Notes under the pieces: model-generated
Told to the model about the DNA's origin: nothing
The model's database searches: none
Seen by the model: only the letters and a program-made list of their open reading frames with translations
Shown here: positions 21,901 to 30,100 of the stretch, piece by piece
Layout: each line of letters starts with the position of its first letter
How positions within the stretch are numbered: position 1 is the stretch's first letter
Made by a program: the position numbers and the translations under genes
Source: a virus
DNA length: 36,943 nt
IMG/VR virus record: IMGVR_UViG_3300045581_000555
Location: 1 to 36,943 of that record
Reading direction: 5' to 3' (one strand)

Positions 21901-22323
21901 AGTAACTGCAGCCCTTGTTTGTCCGGTATTTAAATCCTTTATTGCAGTGGACCATCTAGGATCTGGCGTATCCCCAAAAATCACCTCTTGATTATCAAGA
22001 TATAGCTTTTGAACTGATTCGATTTCATGGCAAGCAAGCGTAACCACTAAATTTAACTTCTGATTGTTGTTTGTGGTATGCGCGAACGTTATCGTGCCTC
22101 CACACCTCACCTCACCATAAATTACCTGCCAATTCCCCGCGCTTTCTAAGATTGAAACGCTTTTCCCAAGAGTTTTTTTTATCTTTGCTGCTGTGATACG
22201 GCGGGAAGCAAGAGCTCGATTTGCTCGCGTATTCTTGAGTTTCTTTTCTTTTAACCATGCGCCAACTTCCCCCGCTTCTGGTCCGTACTGTCGTCTAATG
22301 TCGCGTGAGGTAAGAAACGCCAT
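18931..22323 (-). CDS. Tail tip / host-specificity protein (gpJ-like) with FN3 domains
   Basis: A 1130-residue central tail-tip protein. The N-terminal third (about 1-490) has the hub-type phage-tail_3 pattern, including a conserved ILESAGNWQVIYGEVRCGGT start. Residues about 495-880 carry four fibronectin-III-like repeats, each with W near the start, Y-E-I-R in the middle and Y-x-V-x-A-x-D near the end. The C-terminus (about 880-1130) has a distinct beta-rich domain and a final FGWTAQGV, as in other tip proteins whose ends contact the receptor. Its place after the tape measure and two distal-tail genes is the usual one. Homology to lambda J is at the level of architecture. Confidence 0.85.
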   Translation of the reverse strand: MAFLTSRDIRRQYGPEAGEVGAWLKEKKLKNTRANRALASRRITAAKIKKTLGKSVSILESAGNWQVIYGEVRCGGTITFAHTTNNNQKLNLVVTLACHEIESVQKLYLDNQEVIFGDTPDPRWSTAIKDLNTGQTRAAVTKVFMAVNNGAVGNPAISDLIGQCPDKWTSDHKQDGRAHVYIQMIWDPILFPDGLPEISFLVRGKKCFDPRTSTIVWTQNPALQTLDYLTSTTYGLGIPIAECETGAGTVGSFRAAADICDQNVTILDGGTEKRFSGNGFFETGEDHQSVIEEMITSYAGAITFAGGRWKCFPGAYRAPTITLNENDILSDIRIVTRASKRDNFNAVKGTFVSPKANYEETDFPPIRNAFYRAQDNNEEIFEDIQLPFTTSGSTAQRIAKILLEQVRQPIVVELTATLKAFQVEAGETINLTWARFGWTAKTFDVLELEPQFIGSGDNLVLGVRLVLKETAAAIYDWNSGEETRIDLAPNTSLPDPFTVQTLAGLVVTSGTSELYTRNDGTIFSRMRVSWTAPVDAFVVNGGNIEISYKLASAASWSTAPITTGDASFIHILDVQDGATYEIRARTRSSFGVWSAYSSTVTHTVVGKTAAPSTVTGFAGAVSKFGITLNWSEVVDLDLSHYEIRLASGSGSWETAEKINEIRGTTVTLDIKTAGTYRFLIKSVDTSNNYSVTASEASIVIGGAAAPAVTFSIVGPDVVLSWGAVTGQFETKEYEIRYGATFASATVETTITGTKYQRRGAWSGLRTYWVVARDVAGNLGTPFSVDISITAPSAPQSPFSEIVSNNVLLKWQAPSTATLPIDRYEIRKGATFAGATIVGAASATFSAIFEQTGGTFVYWVVAYDTAGNQGTSTSISVKVDNPPNYTFITNQTVDLATGTFTNSLVDLGELFLSVNTSETYEGHFTARSWTTPQAQINAGYPNYIQPTRNKGDWKKTIDLGSTVTGALITVSYISRDIIGTTTLYPRIGYSNDNITFTESDTLSVFGTNFRYVRITLKNYAGGTIGTVSDTTALAGIKNLVLTVGVPTITDSGFGSVTNATSGATVTFNKTFIDINSIIVTPARNDTDMPTAVYDFTDAPNPTTFTVFLYATKGTNAGNRITGNFGWTAQGV

Positions 22324-22326
22324 TGT

Positions 22327-22953
22327 TTACCATTTATATTTTGTTGGTTTCTTCTGATTCTTTTTCTTATCGTTTTTCGATGGTTTTTTTGCGTTCGTTT
22401 TCCCCCAGAACCCGTCCCAATCCTGAATTTTTGGAACGTACTCAAACCCACGATCTGAACTGCTGAAAATTCGCTGACTGTCCGTAGTATAACGGAAGGT
22501 CTTTCCGCGCTCTAACTCAATTAGTTTAGTTTCATATTTTAACACAATTTCCGGCGCACTCTCGTTTTCTTCTATCTCTGCCGAATCAAATAACCCTGAG
22601 AATATCAGATATGGAGTCGATATCACTGCCCCATTCGCGTCTAGCATAGCTAGCCATATCTTCCCCGGCTGGCCCATTCTAACCGTGCCAAGGACCAACG
22701 AAACTACTGCGGCTGATGGTGCTGATAACTGAATAGTGATTCCCGTGGCTTCAATATCTCCGGTTTCTGTCGCTAATTGTACCGCAATAAATAACCCGTT
22801 ACCCTCCCATGTTTTTGAGTCCCATGTCAGCGGCCCTGTGCCCGTCCAGAGCCTCAATGCGCCTGTGCTAAACGTTCCTTCAAAAAGCAAAATAGGCCGA
22901 TTCTGCGCGGCTGTTAGCGCTGTAATCATGCCCGCTGTGAGGTTACGCGCCAT
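22327..22953 (-). CDS. Distal tail protein, DUF2163-like
   Basis: A 208-residue tail-tip component. The N-terminal two thirds are beta-rich, with FEGTFSTGALRLWTG, a W-x-x-K-x-W-E-G-N-G pattern and a KYETKLIELER strand, similar to tip-hub proteins such as DUF2163. The last 35 residues are a Lys-rich, probably disordered tail (KKPSKNDKKKNQKK). It overlaps the preceding gene by one base and is followed three bases later by the tip protein gene. It likely joins the distal tail ring to the tip protein. A peptidase of NlpC type, often found here, is not present. Confidence 0.7.
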   Translation of the reverse strand: MARNLTAGMITALTAAQNRPILLFEGTFSTGALRLWTGTGPLTWDSKTWEGNGLFIAVQLATETGDIEATGITIQLSAPSAAVVSLVLGTVRMGQPGKIWLAMLDANGAVISTPYLIFSGLFDSAEIEENESAPEIVLKYETKLIELERGKTFRYTTDSQRIFSSSDRGFEYVPKIQDWDGFWGKTNAKKPSKNDKKKNQKKPTKYKW

Positions 22954-23564
22954 TATCTAGCCTCAATGCAATCAAACCCGATCGAATAAACCCGTTCTTC
23001 ATTCGCTTCGTATATCGGAGTGATATTTTCGCTTAATCGGAAGATTCCTACTGTATTCGTGGTAACAATAAACTGATTATCATCTGGTGATATTGCAACT
23101 CTTGGCCATATTTCAAGAGTAGCATTTCCGCCGGCGTCACTATTCGTATCGGTTAAAATCTTGTGAAGCCTATTACCAATCTGGATGTAATCGCCCCTCA
23201 ATAAAATCCCCGTGATACTTGCCGTCCACCCATCGGTTACGATTGTGTTCCCAGTTTGATTTGCTCCGTTGATTAATGGCACCCCGCTGGCTTGCCCCCG
23301 TGGTTGTTTCCCCAAAGGATCGCCAAGATAAAACGTTCCTTTTTGCCCCATCAAAGCGAGAAGGAAAGCGTTAAAATCTTCTGCTTCCGTTCTCGTCATT
23401 TCGGGGTAAACTACTTCTGCACTCCAACTCTGGCCCGCGTACTCTTGAACTTGGGTCATGTGCGTAAATGGCGAACGTGCGAAACCCACCGTATTGATCG
23501 CGGTCAGTCTCACCCTTTTTGGTGCTTTGGTTGTTGGAAGTGTTAGCGGATAGGAGATTGCCAT
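22953..23564 (-). CDS. Distal tail protein
   Basis: A 203-residue protein directly after the tape measure. It begins with YPLTLPTTKAP, continues with VRLTAINTVGFARSPFTHMTQVQEYAGQSW and has a TFYLGDPLG turn, then beta-rich segments to the end. This is the style of distal-tail or minor tail proteins that form the ring at the tail end in many proteobacterial siphophages. The start ATG 23564 is one base from the tape measure stop. The assignment rests on composition and position. Confidence 0.72.
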   Translation of the reverse strand: MAISYPLTLPTTKAPKRVRLTAINTVGFARSPFTHMTQVQEYAGQSWSAEVVYPEMTRTEAEDFNAFLLALMGQKGTFYLGDPLGKQPRGQASGVPLINGANQTGNTIVTDGWTASITGILLRGDYIQIGNRLHKILTDTNSDAGGNATLEIWPRVAISPDDNQFIVTTNTVGIFRLSENITPIYEANEERVYSIGFDCIEAR

Positions 23565-26500
23565 CTAGAACCTTCCTCCGCGCCTGCTGTTGTCTCCCAT
23601 CGCGTTTAAAGATCGCCGTACTGCTCTATCCTCAACATCCATCAAAGCGGCTCTGATGCGCCTTTCCACGCCTATATCAGCTCCTCTAGCGTCAATGTGG
23701 TATACGTTGCCGGCTGACTGCTGCCCTCCAACTGCAAGCACTCCCAACTTTCCACCGATTCGCGTCAATGGCATTATCGCCTCGGCCCCTGCTTCGCCCG
23801 CTACGCCTAGCTTCCCGCCCCCATAGCCAAAGGCCATAGGACCATTTATAACCCCACCATCGGCGAATGCAGCAGCTTTCTGGCCGGTCTGCACACTCAT
23901 GCCGCCGGCGGATATGAACTGCTGCGTGTTTTTATCGAACTCGGTGCGCACGTTTATTTTTATATCCTTCTCTCGTGGAATGCTTTCTATTGTTTCTGCA
24001 AGCCCTTTCAAGTCCTGCGTCATCTGCGCCCATTGATTCCTCAGCGCCTCATCGTTAGAGGTCAACTCTGCAACGATTCCGGCGGCTACCCTATCGGATG
24101 CGTTAGCCAATTCTTCCAGCGTCTTAATGCTGCGCTCTTTTAGAGCTAACATGAAGTTTTCAACCAATGACGGGTCTACGCCCTGAGCCAACATCTGAGC
24201 GCCTAGCTGCTCGAGCGTCCTTGCTCCTCCTTCCATCGCTTCAACTGCTGCATTTCTTACGGCCATAAGAGCGGCTACCCCTCGGCCACCACTTCCGACA
24301 AGCTGATCCATCGCTCCGCGTAGGTCATTCACCGCTTCTAGGCCCGGCTTAAATGCGTTTGCGGCGTTGGTGATTCCGATCTCAAACTCAGAAAATGTGA
24401 TCTTACCTTGGAGCGCAGCTTGGAACATCGCCTCTTCAAGGTCGTTGAAACTCAATCCCAATTGTGCAACCAGCAACCGAGCGTTGTCGATATTCCCGGA
24501 TAATTGTTCCCCAAGAATGAAAGCCATCTGGCCGCCTACATCCTCAGTGATGCCTAAAAGCTGCTTTATCGATTCGCCCAACCCTAAGAATGTAGCCTTT
24601 GATTCTTCGCCCCATTTGTTCATTTCATCGGCCCAACCCGGTTTATTAAACCGCGTCGTTGCACCCATGAATAAATCGAACTGCTTACCTGATATTGTCT
24701 GCATTCGGTTTTGAGCATCTTTGAACGAAACGGCACCGAGTTTTTCGAATCCTTCCTGAATAAACTTTCCAAAACTCTTTCTTGCTAATGTCTCTGGATT
24801 CTGTGGCCCCCATTTGAACATTCCACCAATGGCACCACCGATCGCCTTCCCTATTGCGGCTCCTATCGCTGCACCTGCTGGCCCTCCAATAACCGCACCG
24901 ATACCCGTACCAATACCTGCGCCGATAGCCTCGCCGGTACCTTTTTCACTTTTTGATTCCTTACTGCGTTTTTTTGCGTTTACGATTGCATCAAGATTAG
25001 TGCTTGCTACGTCAATCAATGAAGCTGCATCTTTAGAGGATACATTTACCCCTAACCCGTTTAGGATTTTCTGTTTTTGTTCATCGGACAATCTATTAAG
25101 AGCACTTGTGATACCTTGCAATTCTAACCCAAAAATTGCCCCGATTTCAGATATCCCATTTGATAGTACATCGAACGTGCTCGATAACTCTTCCGTTAAC
25201 GCTCTAGCTGCGTTCGAACCAGCTTCTCCAAACTGCTTCTCGATATCATCGGACGTTTGTTTTACAAAATCATCGGCGGCGCGCTGAACCTCATCAAAAC
25301 CAATTGCGCCCGATTCGATTGCCTCTTTCCAATCATTCATAAAATCGGTGCGCAGAATCGTTTCCAATTCTGCCTTAAGCCCGTCTAATTTTGGCCGATT
25401 CAATGTATCGATCGCCTCTTCGATCTGACTCTTAAGAGTGTCCTCCTTATTGCCTGAAACGAACTCGCTCCATTTTGCTTTGAGGTCGGCGATATTCTTC
25501 GCGGCTTTTTCTGCTTCTTTCGATGCAGATGATAGGGCTTTTGCGTTTCCTGATATTTTAGTTGATGCAGTACCTGCCGATTCGCCTATTATTTGTATAG
25601 GATTCCTCAACTTTTCTAATGACGCGCGATTCGCTTCGGCTTGTTTTTCATTTTCCGCAATCTGCGCATTTAGCTTATTATAATTACTCATAGCGATATC
25701 GATCGCTTTTTGTAATCCTACTGCCTGTTCTTTCATCCCCGGCAAAGCAACTTGCCCACCTATACCAGCAAAGGCCGCCTTCCACCCCCCACTTTCGAGG
25801 GTCTTGATACTTTCCTGTAATTTTTCAAGCTGTTTTTGTTTTTCGGCTAATCCGATAGCATTTCGATCCCGTTCTGCCGTTAACGTTTGACCAAAAATTA
25901 TATTGAATCCACCCGCAACCTCTTTGAGCTGTTGCACTAAATATGGCAATACCGTTCCCGCTGCATCTGCAAAAATAGTGAAAACCTGAGAAGCTGCTTT
26001 CCCAGCTCCTTCCCAATCGATCCCCTTAATCGTATCCGATAACCCACGAAATGCCGCCGTTAGCTCTTCATTGCTTGCAATGTATTTTGCCGCCTCGTTG
26101 ATCCCATCATTAAGGTTGGTGGTCAACGCTGCGAACGCCGCATTTACTGAGTCGCCTACTGGTGCGAGTTCCTCATTTGCTATTTTTAGCGCATTGATCG
26201 CTTCTACCTGTCGCGCTGTTTTCTTTTGGACGTTATCAAGGGATTCCGCTGAAACCCCTAGCTGTGCTGCGTATTTTTTATAGGCATCTTCTTGGTTGAT
26301 TACTACGCCAAGATCGGCAAGTTTCTTTTCTTTTGCCGTCGTTAATGCTGCGGATAGTTTACTAAGACTTTCTACCGCGTCGCCTCCGGTAGCTTCCGCG
26401 AACCTTCCAGCGTAGTCGGCGATTAAACCAAAGTTCTCCGCGAACCCGGGAATCTGGCGGATCATTCCCTCGTTGGCAACTTTGAGAAGATCAATCGTGG

Positions 26501-26816
26501 AAACAGTATCGAGTAGTGCTGTTTTTGCTACGTCGATTTGAGCGGCCGAACCGCCAAGAGCGTTGAATGTGCCTGTAAGGTCGTCTAGCTCGTCACCGCG
26601 TGAAGCTAATTCCGCAATCCCTCGTGCTACCGCTGTAGTGGCATTAAATATATCTTTCCCGAGCTGAATCTTTGCGGCGATAGAGATCGCCCCCATCGAT
26701 TTGACTATATTCGTTTCGGCTCTTTTAACTGTTTTTTGCGCCTTCTCGAATCCTTGCTCAAATTTTGTGGTGAGCGCTTTTAATTCAACCGTTAGCCCTG
26801 CTACTGATTCAGCCAT
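23565..26816 (-). CDS. Tail tape measure protein
   Basis: A 1083-residue protein that sets tail length and is ejected with the DNA. It is mostly helical with coiled-coil segments (about 300-470), has a Gly/Ala-rich hydrophobic stretch at about 630-667 (AIGAGIGTGIGAVIGG) that could cross a membrane, and ends in a domain with Gly-rich turns (FGYGGGKLGVAGEAGAEAIMPLTR), a recurrent C-terminal pattern of tape measures. With the rule of thumb of about 0.15 nm per residue, the tail would be near 160 nm. The start is directly downstream of the two chaperone frames. Confidence 0.93.
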   Translation of the reverse strand: MAESVAGLTVELKALTTKFEQGFEKAQKTVKRAETNIVKSMGAISIAAKIQLGKDIFNATTAVARGIAELASRGDELDDLTGTFNALGGSAAQIDVAKTALLDTVSTIDLLKVANEGMIRQIPGFAENFGLIADYAGRFAEATGGDAVESLSKLSAALTTAKEKKLADLGVVINQEDAYKKYAAQLGVSAESLDNVQKKTARQVEAINALKIANEELAPVGDSVNAAFAALTTNLNDGINEAAKYIASNEELTAAFRGLSDTIKGIDWEGAGKAASQVFTIFADAAGTVLPYLVQQLKEVAGGFNIIFGQTLTAERDRNAIGLAEKQKQLEKLQESIKTLESGGWKAAFAGIGGQVALPGMKEQAVGLQKAIDIAMSNYNKLNAQIAENEKQAEANRASLEKLRNPIQIIGESAGTASTKISGNAKALSSASKEAEKAAKNIADLKAKWSEFVSGNKEDTLKSQIEEAIDTLNRPKLDGLKAELETILRTDFMNDWKEAIESGAIGFDEVQRAADDFVKQTSDDIEKQFGEAGSNAARALTEELSSTFDVLSNGISEIGAIFGLELQGITSALNRLSDEQKQKILNGLGVNVSSKDAASLIDVASTNLDAIVNAKKRSKESKSEKGTGEAIGAGIGTGIGAVIGGPAGAAIGAAIGKAIGGAIGGMFKWGPQNPETLARKSFGKFIQEGFEKLGAVSFKDAQNRMQTISGKQFDLFMGATTRFNKPGWADEMNKWGEESKATFLGLGESIKQLLGITEDVGGQMAFILGEQLSGNIDNARLLVAQLGLSFNDLEEAMFQAALQGKITFSEFEIGITNAANAFKPGLEAVNDLRGAMDQLVGSGGRGVAALMAVRNAAVEAMEGGARTLEQLGAQMLAQGVDPSLVENFMLALKERSIKTLEELANASDRVAAGIVAELTSNDEALRNQWAQMTQDLKGLAETIESIPREKDIKINVRTEFDKNTQQFISAGGMSVQTGQKAAAFADGGVINGPMAFGYGGGKLGVAGEAGAEAIMPLTRIGGKLGVLAVGGQQSAGNVYHIDARGADIGVERRIRAALMDVEDRAVRRSLNAMGDNSRRGGRF

Positions 26817-26819
26817 CTT

Positions 26820-27143
26820 TTATAATCCTCGAGGTTTGTTTAGCTGAACGTTCATCATGTGATGAAGCATTTGTTTTCCGGTCATGTCGCCCGGACGTGC
26901 TAACGGATCGTTTTTGATATCCTCCTCTCTTAACGATCTAAAAAACGCCTCTGGTCCCTTTGCCGTACCTTTGCCGCGGTGAATATTATAGAGGAGGGAA
27001 GCGATAACGCCTGCTCTATAGTCTTCTAGCTGGTTTCTTAGCTCGTGCCGTTTCCCTAGCGCTCGAAACTTGGCCGGTGTTAACTCAAAAAACTGCTCTT
27101 CCGTGAGCTTAAAATCATAAACGGCTACGGCCCACGCATCCAA
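26820..27143 (-). CDS. Tail assembly chaperone, T frame (made by -1 frameshift)
   Basis: This open frame of at least 107 residues lacks a credible start of its own: its first in-frame codon choice is TTG without a ribosome site, and the frame remains open upstream to the slippery site at 27182-27188. It is therefore the T part of a G-T fusion of about 232 residues, made when ribosomes slip at that site. The peptide is helical and basic (FRALGKRHELRNQLEDYRAG, MLHHMMNVQLNK). In lambda the T domain recruits the tail tube protein to the tape-measure-bound G domains; the same job is inferred here. It ends four bases before the tape measure start. Confidence 0.85.
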   Translation of the reverse strand: MDAWAVAVYDFKLTEEQFFELTPAKFRALGKRHELRNQLEDYRAGVIASLLYNIHRGKGTAKGPEAFFRSLREEDIKNDPLARPGDMTGKQMLHHMMNVQLNKPRGL

Positions 27144-27163
27144 CCAGCTTGGTTCCTCGTCCT

Positions 27164-27517
27164 TTACTTCTCCGCTTCGTCGTTTTTTTCTTCCTCCCCC
27201 TCTTCTTCTCCGAGATATGATCTCTTTATAAGGTTGGGGAATATCTCGTTTCCAAACGCCTTGATAATGCTAGGCGTAAGGTTATCGAGAATCCAATCTT
27301 TCGAATACTTCTTATCGAGGTGCTTTATAGCTGCGTGCAGAAACTCAACAATCACGGCAACCGAAACGATTTCAAGCCCGTTAGTAAACAGGGATGCAAG
27401 AGGCTTCCCCGTTGATTTCTCGTACTCGAAAATCGTTCGGTATGTGCACGCTACGGGAACGGATACGCCCCCGATTTGTAGCTCGACCTCCGGCGATACT
27501 TTTTCAGCGTGCTTCAT
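27164..27517 (-). CDS. Tail assembly chaperone, G frame
   Basis: A 117-residue protein ahead of the tape measure gene. The N-terminal part has beta strands (EVELQIGGVSVPVACTYRTIFEYEK), and the middle is helical, with a C-terminal run of Glu followed by the slippery region (EEEGEEEKN). This matches the gpG-like chaperones that coat the tape measure during tail assembly. The A AAA AAC heptamer eight codons from its end lets a fraction of ribosomes continue into the downstream frame to make the fusion. Start ATG 27517 is close to the tail tube gene, and the length is usual for the family. Confidence 0.85.
   Translation of the reverse strand: MKHAEKVSPEVELQIGGVSVPVACTYRTIFEYEKSTGKPLASLFTNGLEIVSVAVIVEFLHAAIKHLDKKYSKDWILDNLTPSIIKAFGNEIFPNLIKRSYLGEEEGEEEKNDEAEK
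27182..27188 (-). other. Programmed -1 ribosomal frameshift site A AAA AAC
   Basis: On the minus strand the G frame reads GAA GAA AAA AAC GAC; the phase is correct for a canonical X XXY YYZ slippery heptamer. After a -1 slip the frame continues as AAA AAA CGA CGA AGC with no stop until the T-frame end at 26820. A G-rich, Shine-Dalgarno-like element (GGGGGAGG) lies just upstream, as in dnaX. Downstream is a short CCAA/TTGG hairpin. In tailed phages such a site between the tube gene and the tape measure is a conserved feature. Confidence 0.88.
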
Positions 27518-27522
27518 ATAGG

Positions 27523-28269
27523 TTATTCAGGCCATGAAACGAGTTTAACGGTTATATCGCCTTGTAGAACGTCCTCAATCGCCGATGTGATTCCAATGCT
27601 CGTGATGTACCCAGAAAATGCGTACGTGGTCGCTGCGGTATCAGTAAACACGAGCTGATAATTTCGCTTCGTCCGGTTTTTCTGGTCATTTTTGAGAGAA
27701 ACGTGGGTCGCGTTCCCGGGTAACCAGTTAACGGAAAAAGATATCTCACCCGGATCAATAAGAGAAGGTAAAAACTCTCGCGTATTGTTATCACTCTGCA
27801 TGTGCGTTACATCAATCATCTGAGTCTGCATGTTTGGACCAGAGATAGATTTTACTTCTGCTACGGTCGTGAATATTTCTGTTCCTGCGGTACCTCCTGC
27901 GGTAGCTGTCACGGTCCTTGCTGTGATAACGCCTGAGCCATCCCCAGGTGTAGCGCCATAATCAGCATCCCAATAGAGCTGAAAGGTTTCATTCGAATAA
28001 AGGTAGGCTACAACTTGCGCAACTGTCGCGGTCGTCGGCGCTGTGATGCTCACGGCTGATGCAGATATTTCGGTAGTAGCAAAAACCGAACCCGATACTG
28101 CCACGGTGATATTTTTACCATTTCCTGCGGTTCCTGCTGCGTTCCATCGAATGCGAATTTTTTGGTTTGTCGTACCCCATTCAACGAAAGCACGCGATCC
28201 GGCTCCAACTCCGCTATCGCCTACCTTGAAGAGACACCCAAACCCTGATGTGGCTACTGATGCTGGCAT
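27523..28269 (-). CDS. Major tail tube protein with inserted domain
   Basis: A 248-residue tube protein that polymerises into the tail tube. The tube fold is split. The first 30 residues and the part from about 138 on (EVKSISGPNMQTQMIDVTHM, FLPSLIDPGEISFSVNW, YQLVFTDT, YAFSGYITS, LQGDITVKLV) carry the usual lambda gpV/TTP pattern. Between them, residues about 36-136 hold an extra beta-rich, Ala/Thr/Gly-rich segment (IRIRWNAAGTAGNGKNITVAVSG and following), which is probably a surface-exposed immunoglobulin-like or decoration domain. The next gene downstream is the G chaperone. Confidence 0.85.
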   Translation of the reverse strand: MPASVATSGFGCLFKVGDSGVGAGSRAFVEWGTTNQKIRIRWNAAGTAGNGKNITVAVSGSVFATTEISASAVSITAPTTATVAQVVAYLYSNETFQLYWDADYGATPGDGSGVITARTVTATAGGTAGTEIFTTVAEVKSISGPNMQTQMIDVTHMQSDNNTREFLPSLIDPGEISFSVNWLPGNATHVSLKNDQKNRTKRNYQLVFTDTAATTYAFSGYITSIGITSAIEDVLQGDITVKLVSWPE

Positions 28270-28359
28270 TTTTGCTATCTCCGTTTAATTCAATACCCGT
28301 TTTTTGGGCGTCTATCTGTTTCCATTTTGATAGATTCCCCGCTATCTGTCCATAAAAAA

Positions 28360-28839
28360 CTATTCCCTATGAATCACCATCCAATCTTGCGAAACTCGAT
28401 AAATTTCCAGCTCGCTATCGTATAGATGCTGCTCGGTCATTTGTAAAATTCCTTGAATATCCACGCCGTCGGCTGGCCCTCTGTATCCGTCAAGCGTTGC
28501 CTGCACCGCTCTTGCTATTGCTATCGATTCAGCAAAACCGCCATTTTTACTCTCTTGATTACTGTACGAATCAATAACGAATCTCGAATATGTAAGATTA
28601 CCAGCTCCGTCTAGTGTGTGCTGTCGTTCTGAGGTTATGCGCGTGTAAACGATTGCGGGTAGAATCGCATTGTCTGGCATCCTCAACGGGTAAACACGCT
28701 CCCCCACAATCGAATTAATAAAAGATGCTGCGATCATTTTTTTGCGCAAAGCTCCCTCTATCGTGCCTTGCACTTTGGTCGTCGCAACCAATGCGATCAA
28801 TGGGGCAAGCGTTTTGGTAACGTTGCCAAAATCGGCCAT
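28360..28839 (-). CDS. Tail terminator / completion protein, DUF3168-like
   Basis: A 159-residue protein. The pattern IEGALRKKMI, GERVYPLRMPDNAILPAIVYTRI, RQHTLDGAGNL and RFVIDSYS is characteristic of the DUF3168 tail-completion family, which caps the head-proximal end of the tail. The start ATG 28839 lies nine bases after the previous gene's stop. The region between this gene and the tube gene (28270-28359) holds only a short spacer. Confidence 0.78.
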   Translation of the reverse strand: MADFGNVTKTLAPLIALVATTKVQGTIEGALRKKMIAASFINSIVGERVYPLRMPDNAILPAIVYTRITSERQHTLDGAGNLTYSRFVIDSYSNQESKNGGFAESIAIARAVQATLDGYRGPADGVDIQGILQMTEQHLYDSELEIYRVSQDWMVIHRE

Positions 28840-28847
28840 ATCGTTCC

Positions 28848-29255
28848 TTATGCGTTCCCATCGGTAAGGGTAAAGGCTGTGATGTTAAAAATCTGGCCAA
28901 AAATAAAGTTAACGTCGTTTACTTCCATATCGCCGCCGCCACCCGTTGCTGTAATTGTGCCTTGTAAATGACAGGTCGTGCCCGCGCTGTCGTAGAGTCT
29001 AAAATGGGCTGCTGTCCCCGTTGCGTCAATCGCTAAATCCTGCCAAGTCCCTTGCAGCGCTTTTGAACCCCCTGATGCAGCAGCGAAATAATCTGTTGGA
29101 AGATCAAGAGTCGCAAGTACTGTGCCGGTGTCAGCTGCTGCACAATTCGCAGGAACTGAACCACTTCTAATCCGTATTTTTGCCGCAGTCCCAATCGTTG
29201 TTTCTATCGAATCCAATCGCGCATTCCGAACACTAGTCGATAACTGAATCGCCAT
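28848..29255 (-). CDS. Hypothetical virion-associated protein
   Basis: A 135-residue Ala/Thr/Gly-rich, beta-type protein located in the head-tail junction and tail block. It starts with QLSTSVRNARLDSIETTIG and contains TWQDLAIDATGTAAHFRLYDSAGTTCHLQGTIT in part, a pattern shared with small proteins often found in this place in proteobacterial siphophages. A role as tail or capsid decoration is likely but unproven. Its ATG has an A-rich AAGGA site. Confidence 0.7.
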   Translation of the reverse strand: MAIQLSTSVRNARLDSIETTIGTAAKIRIRSGSVPANCAAADTGTVLATLDLPTDYFAAASGGSKALQGTWQDLAIDATGTAAHFRLYDSAGTTCHLQGTITATGGGGDMEVNDVNFIFGQIFNITAFTLTDGNA

Positions 29256-29327
29256 TTTTGCCGTTTCCTTTTAAGGATTGCTTACTGCTTTTATCCTAGC
29301 TCGTTTTTGCTCTACTGTCTCGCTCGA

Positions 29328-29783
29328 TTATGCTTTGACTACCTTTGCTGCCTTTGCCGCTTTTCGCGCCATGCGCTTTTGATATTTTTTCACATTTTCT
29401 TCGAGTTTAGTCTTTAGGCCGTCAATTAATTTTTGCCGATTTTGTTCAAATGTTTTTTTCATAAAGTATTTTCCGGGTACATTAAACGTTCCCGTTTTCA
29501 ATTTTTTCATGTATCCAAATTCAACTAAACGCGCGTGCGGCGCCCCAGCTATTACTTGGCCCCTTATTACCCCTTTTTTCATCCCTCTTTTAACTGGCCG
29601 AATGCTTTTTCTAAGGTTTCCGGTATTATCCTTGAATAACTTTGTCGCCTTCAATTCCACTACTAACATCTCGGCAGCGTCGACAATCCCCTTTTTGATT
29701 ACCCTTTTTTCGATGCTCGCTGGCATCTCTTTAAGCACCTTCTGCAATTCTTCCCAGCCTTCGAGTTTTCCTGAAACGATCAT
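29328..29783 (-). CDS. HK97 gp10-like head-tail component
   Basis: A 151-residue basic protein of the HK97 gp10 family, which joins neck and tail. Visible features are an N-terminal VSGKLEGWEELQKVLKEMP motif, an ARLVEFG motif at about 89-95 and a Lys/Arg-rich C-terminal helix. It overlaps the preceding adaptor gene by four bases and is followed by the virion-associated protein gene after a 72-base gap without a gene. Confidence 0.85.
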   Translation of the reverse strand: MIVSGKLEGWEELQKVLKEMPASIEKRVIKKGIVDAAEMLVVELKATKLFKDNTGNLRKSIRPVKRGMKKGVIRGQVIAGAPHARLVEFGYMKKLKTGTFNVPGKYFMKKTFEQNRQKLIDGLKTKLEENVKKYQKRMARKAAKAAKVVKA

Positions 29784-30100
29784 TCGTAGCGCTCTAAATA
29801 AAGCTCAATTTCTTCTCTTCGCCCCACTTCAGTAACCGCTACGATGCGAAAATACTCGCCTGATAGCTTTACTCTCATGGTCGTTTTTATTCCTGATTTA
29901 TACCTAAAAAATAATTTTGTTACTGCTTGCCCGTGTTTCCCGTCTGATCCGAATCGTTCTGAGCCCGTTAGTGGTGAGTTATGCGCATAGCATCGATGGA
30001 ACTCCACCCATGTTGGGATTTCTTGCCCAAAGTCATCCTGTTCGAGGATCATCCGCTCGATAACAATAGGGCGGTCGTGCTTACCAGAGGCGCGTCTCAT
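29780..30100 (-). CDS. Head-tail adaptor/stopper protein
   Basis: A 106-residue protein of the head-closure (SPP1 gp16-like) type. It begins MRRASGKHDRPIVIER, then E-x-x-DFGQEIPTW, and ends with YFRIVAVTEVGRREEIELYLE, the last strand being typical of this family. It acts as the stopper ring that keeps DNA inside the full capsid. Start and stop overlap the neighbouring genes by four bases. Confidence 0.82.
   Translation of the reverse strand: MRRASGKHDRPIVIERMILEQDDFGQEIPTWVEFHRCYAHNSPLTGSERFGSDGKHGQAVTKLFFRYKSGIKTTMRVKLSGEYFRIVAVTEVGRREEIELYLERYE

Noticed and set aside
28270-28359. 90-base gap with a GATAG/CTATC inverted repeat
   Set aside because: The stem is only five to six bp, has no T-run and no ORF of note; I see only spacer sequence.
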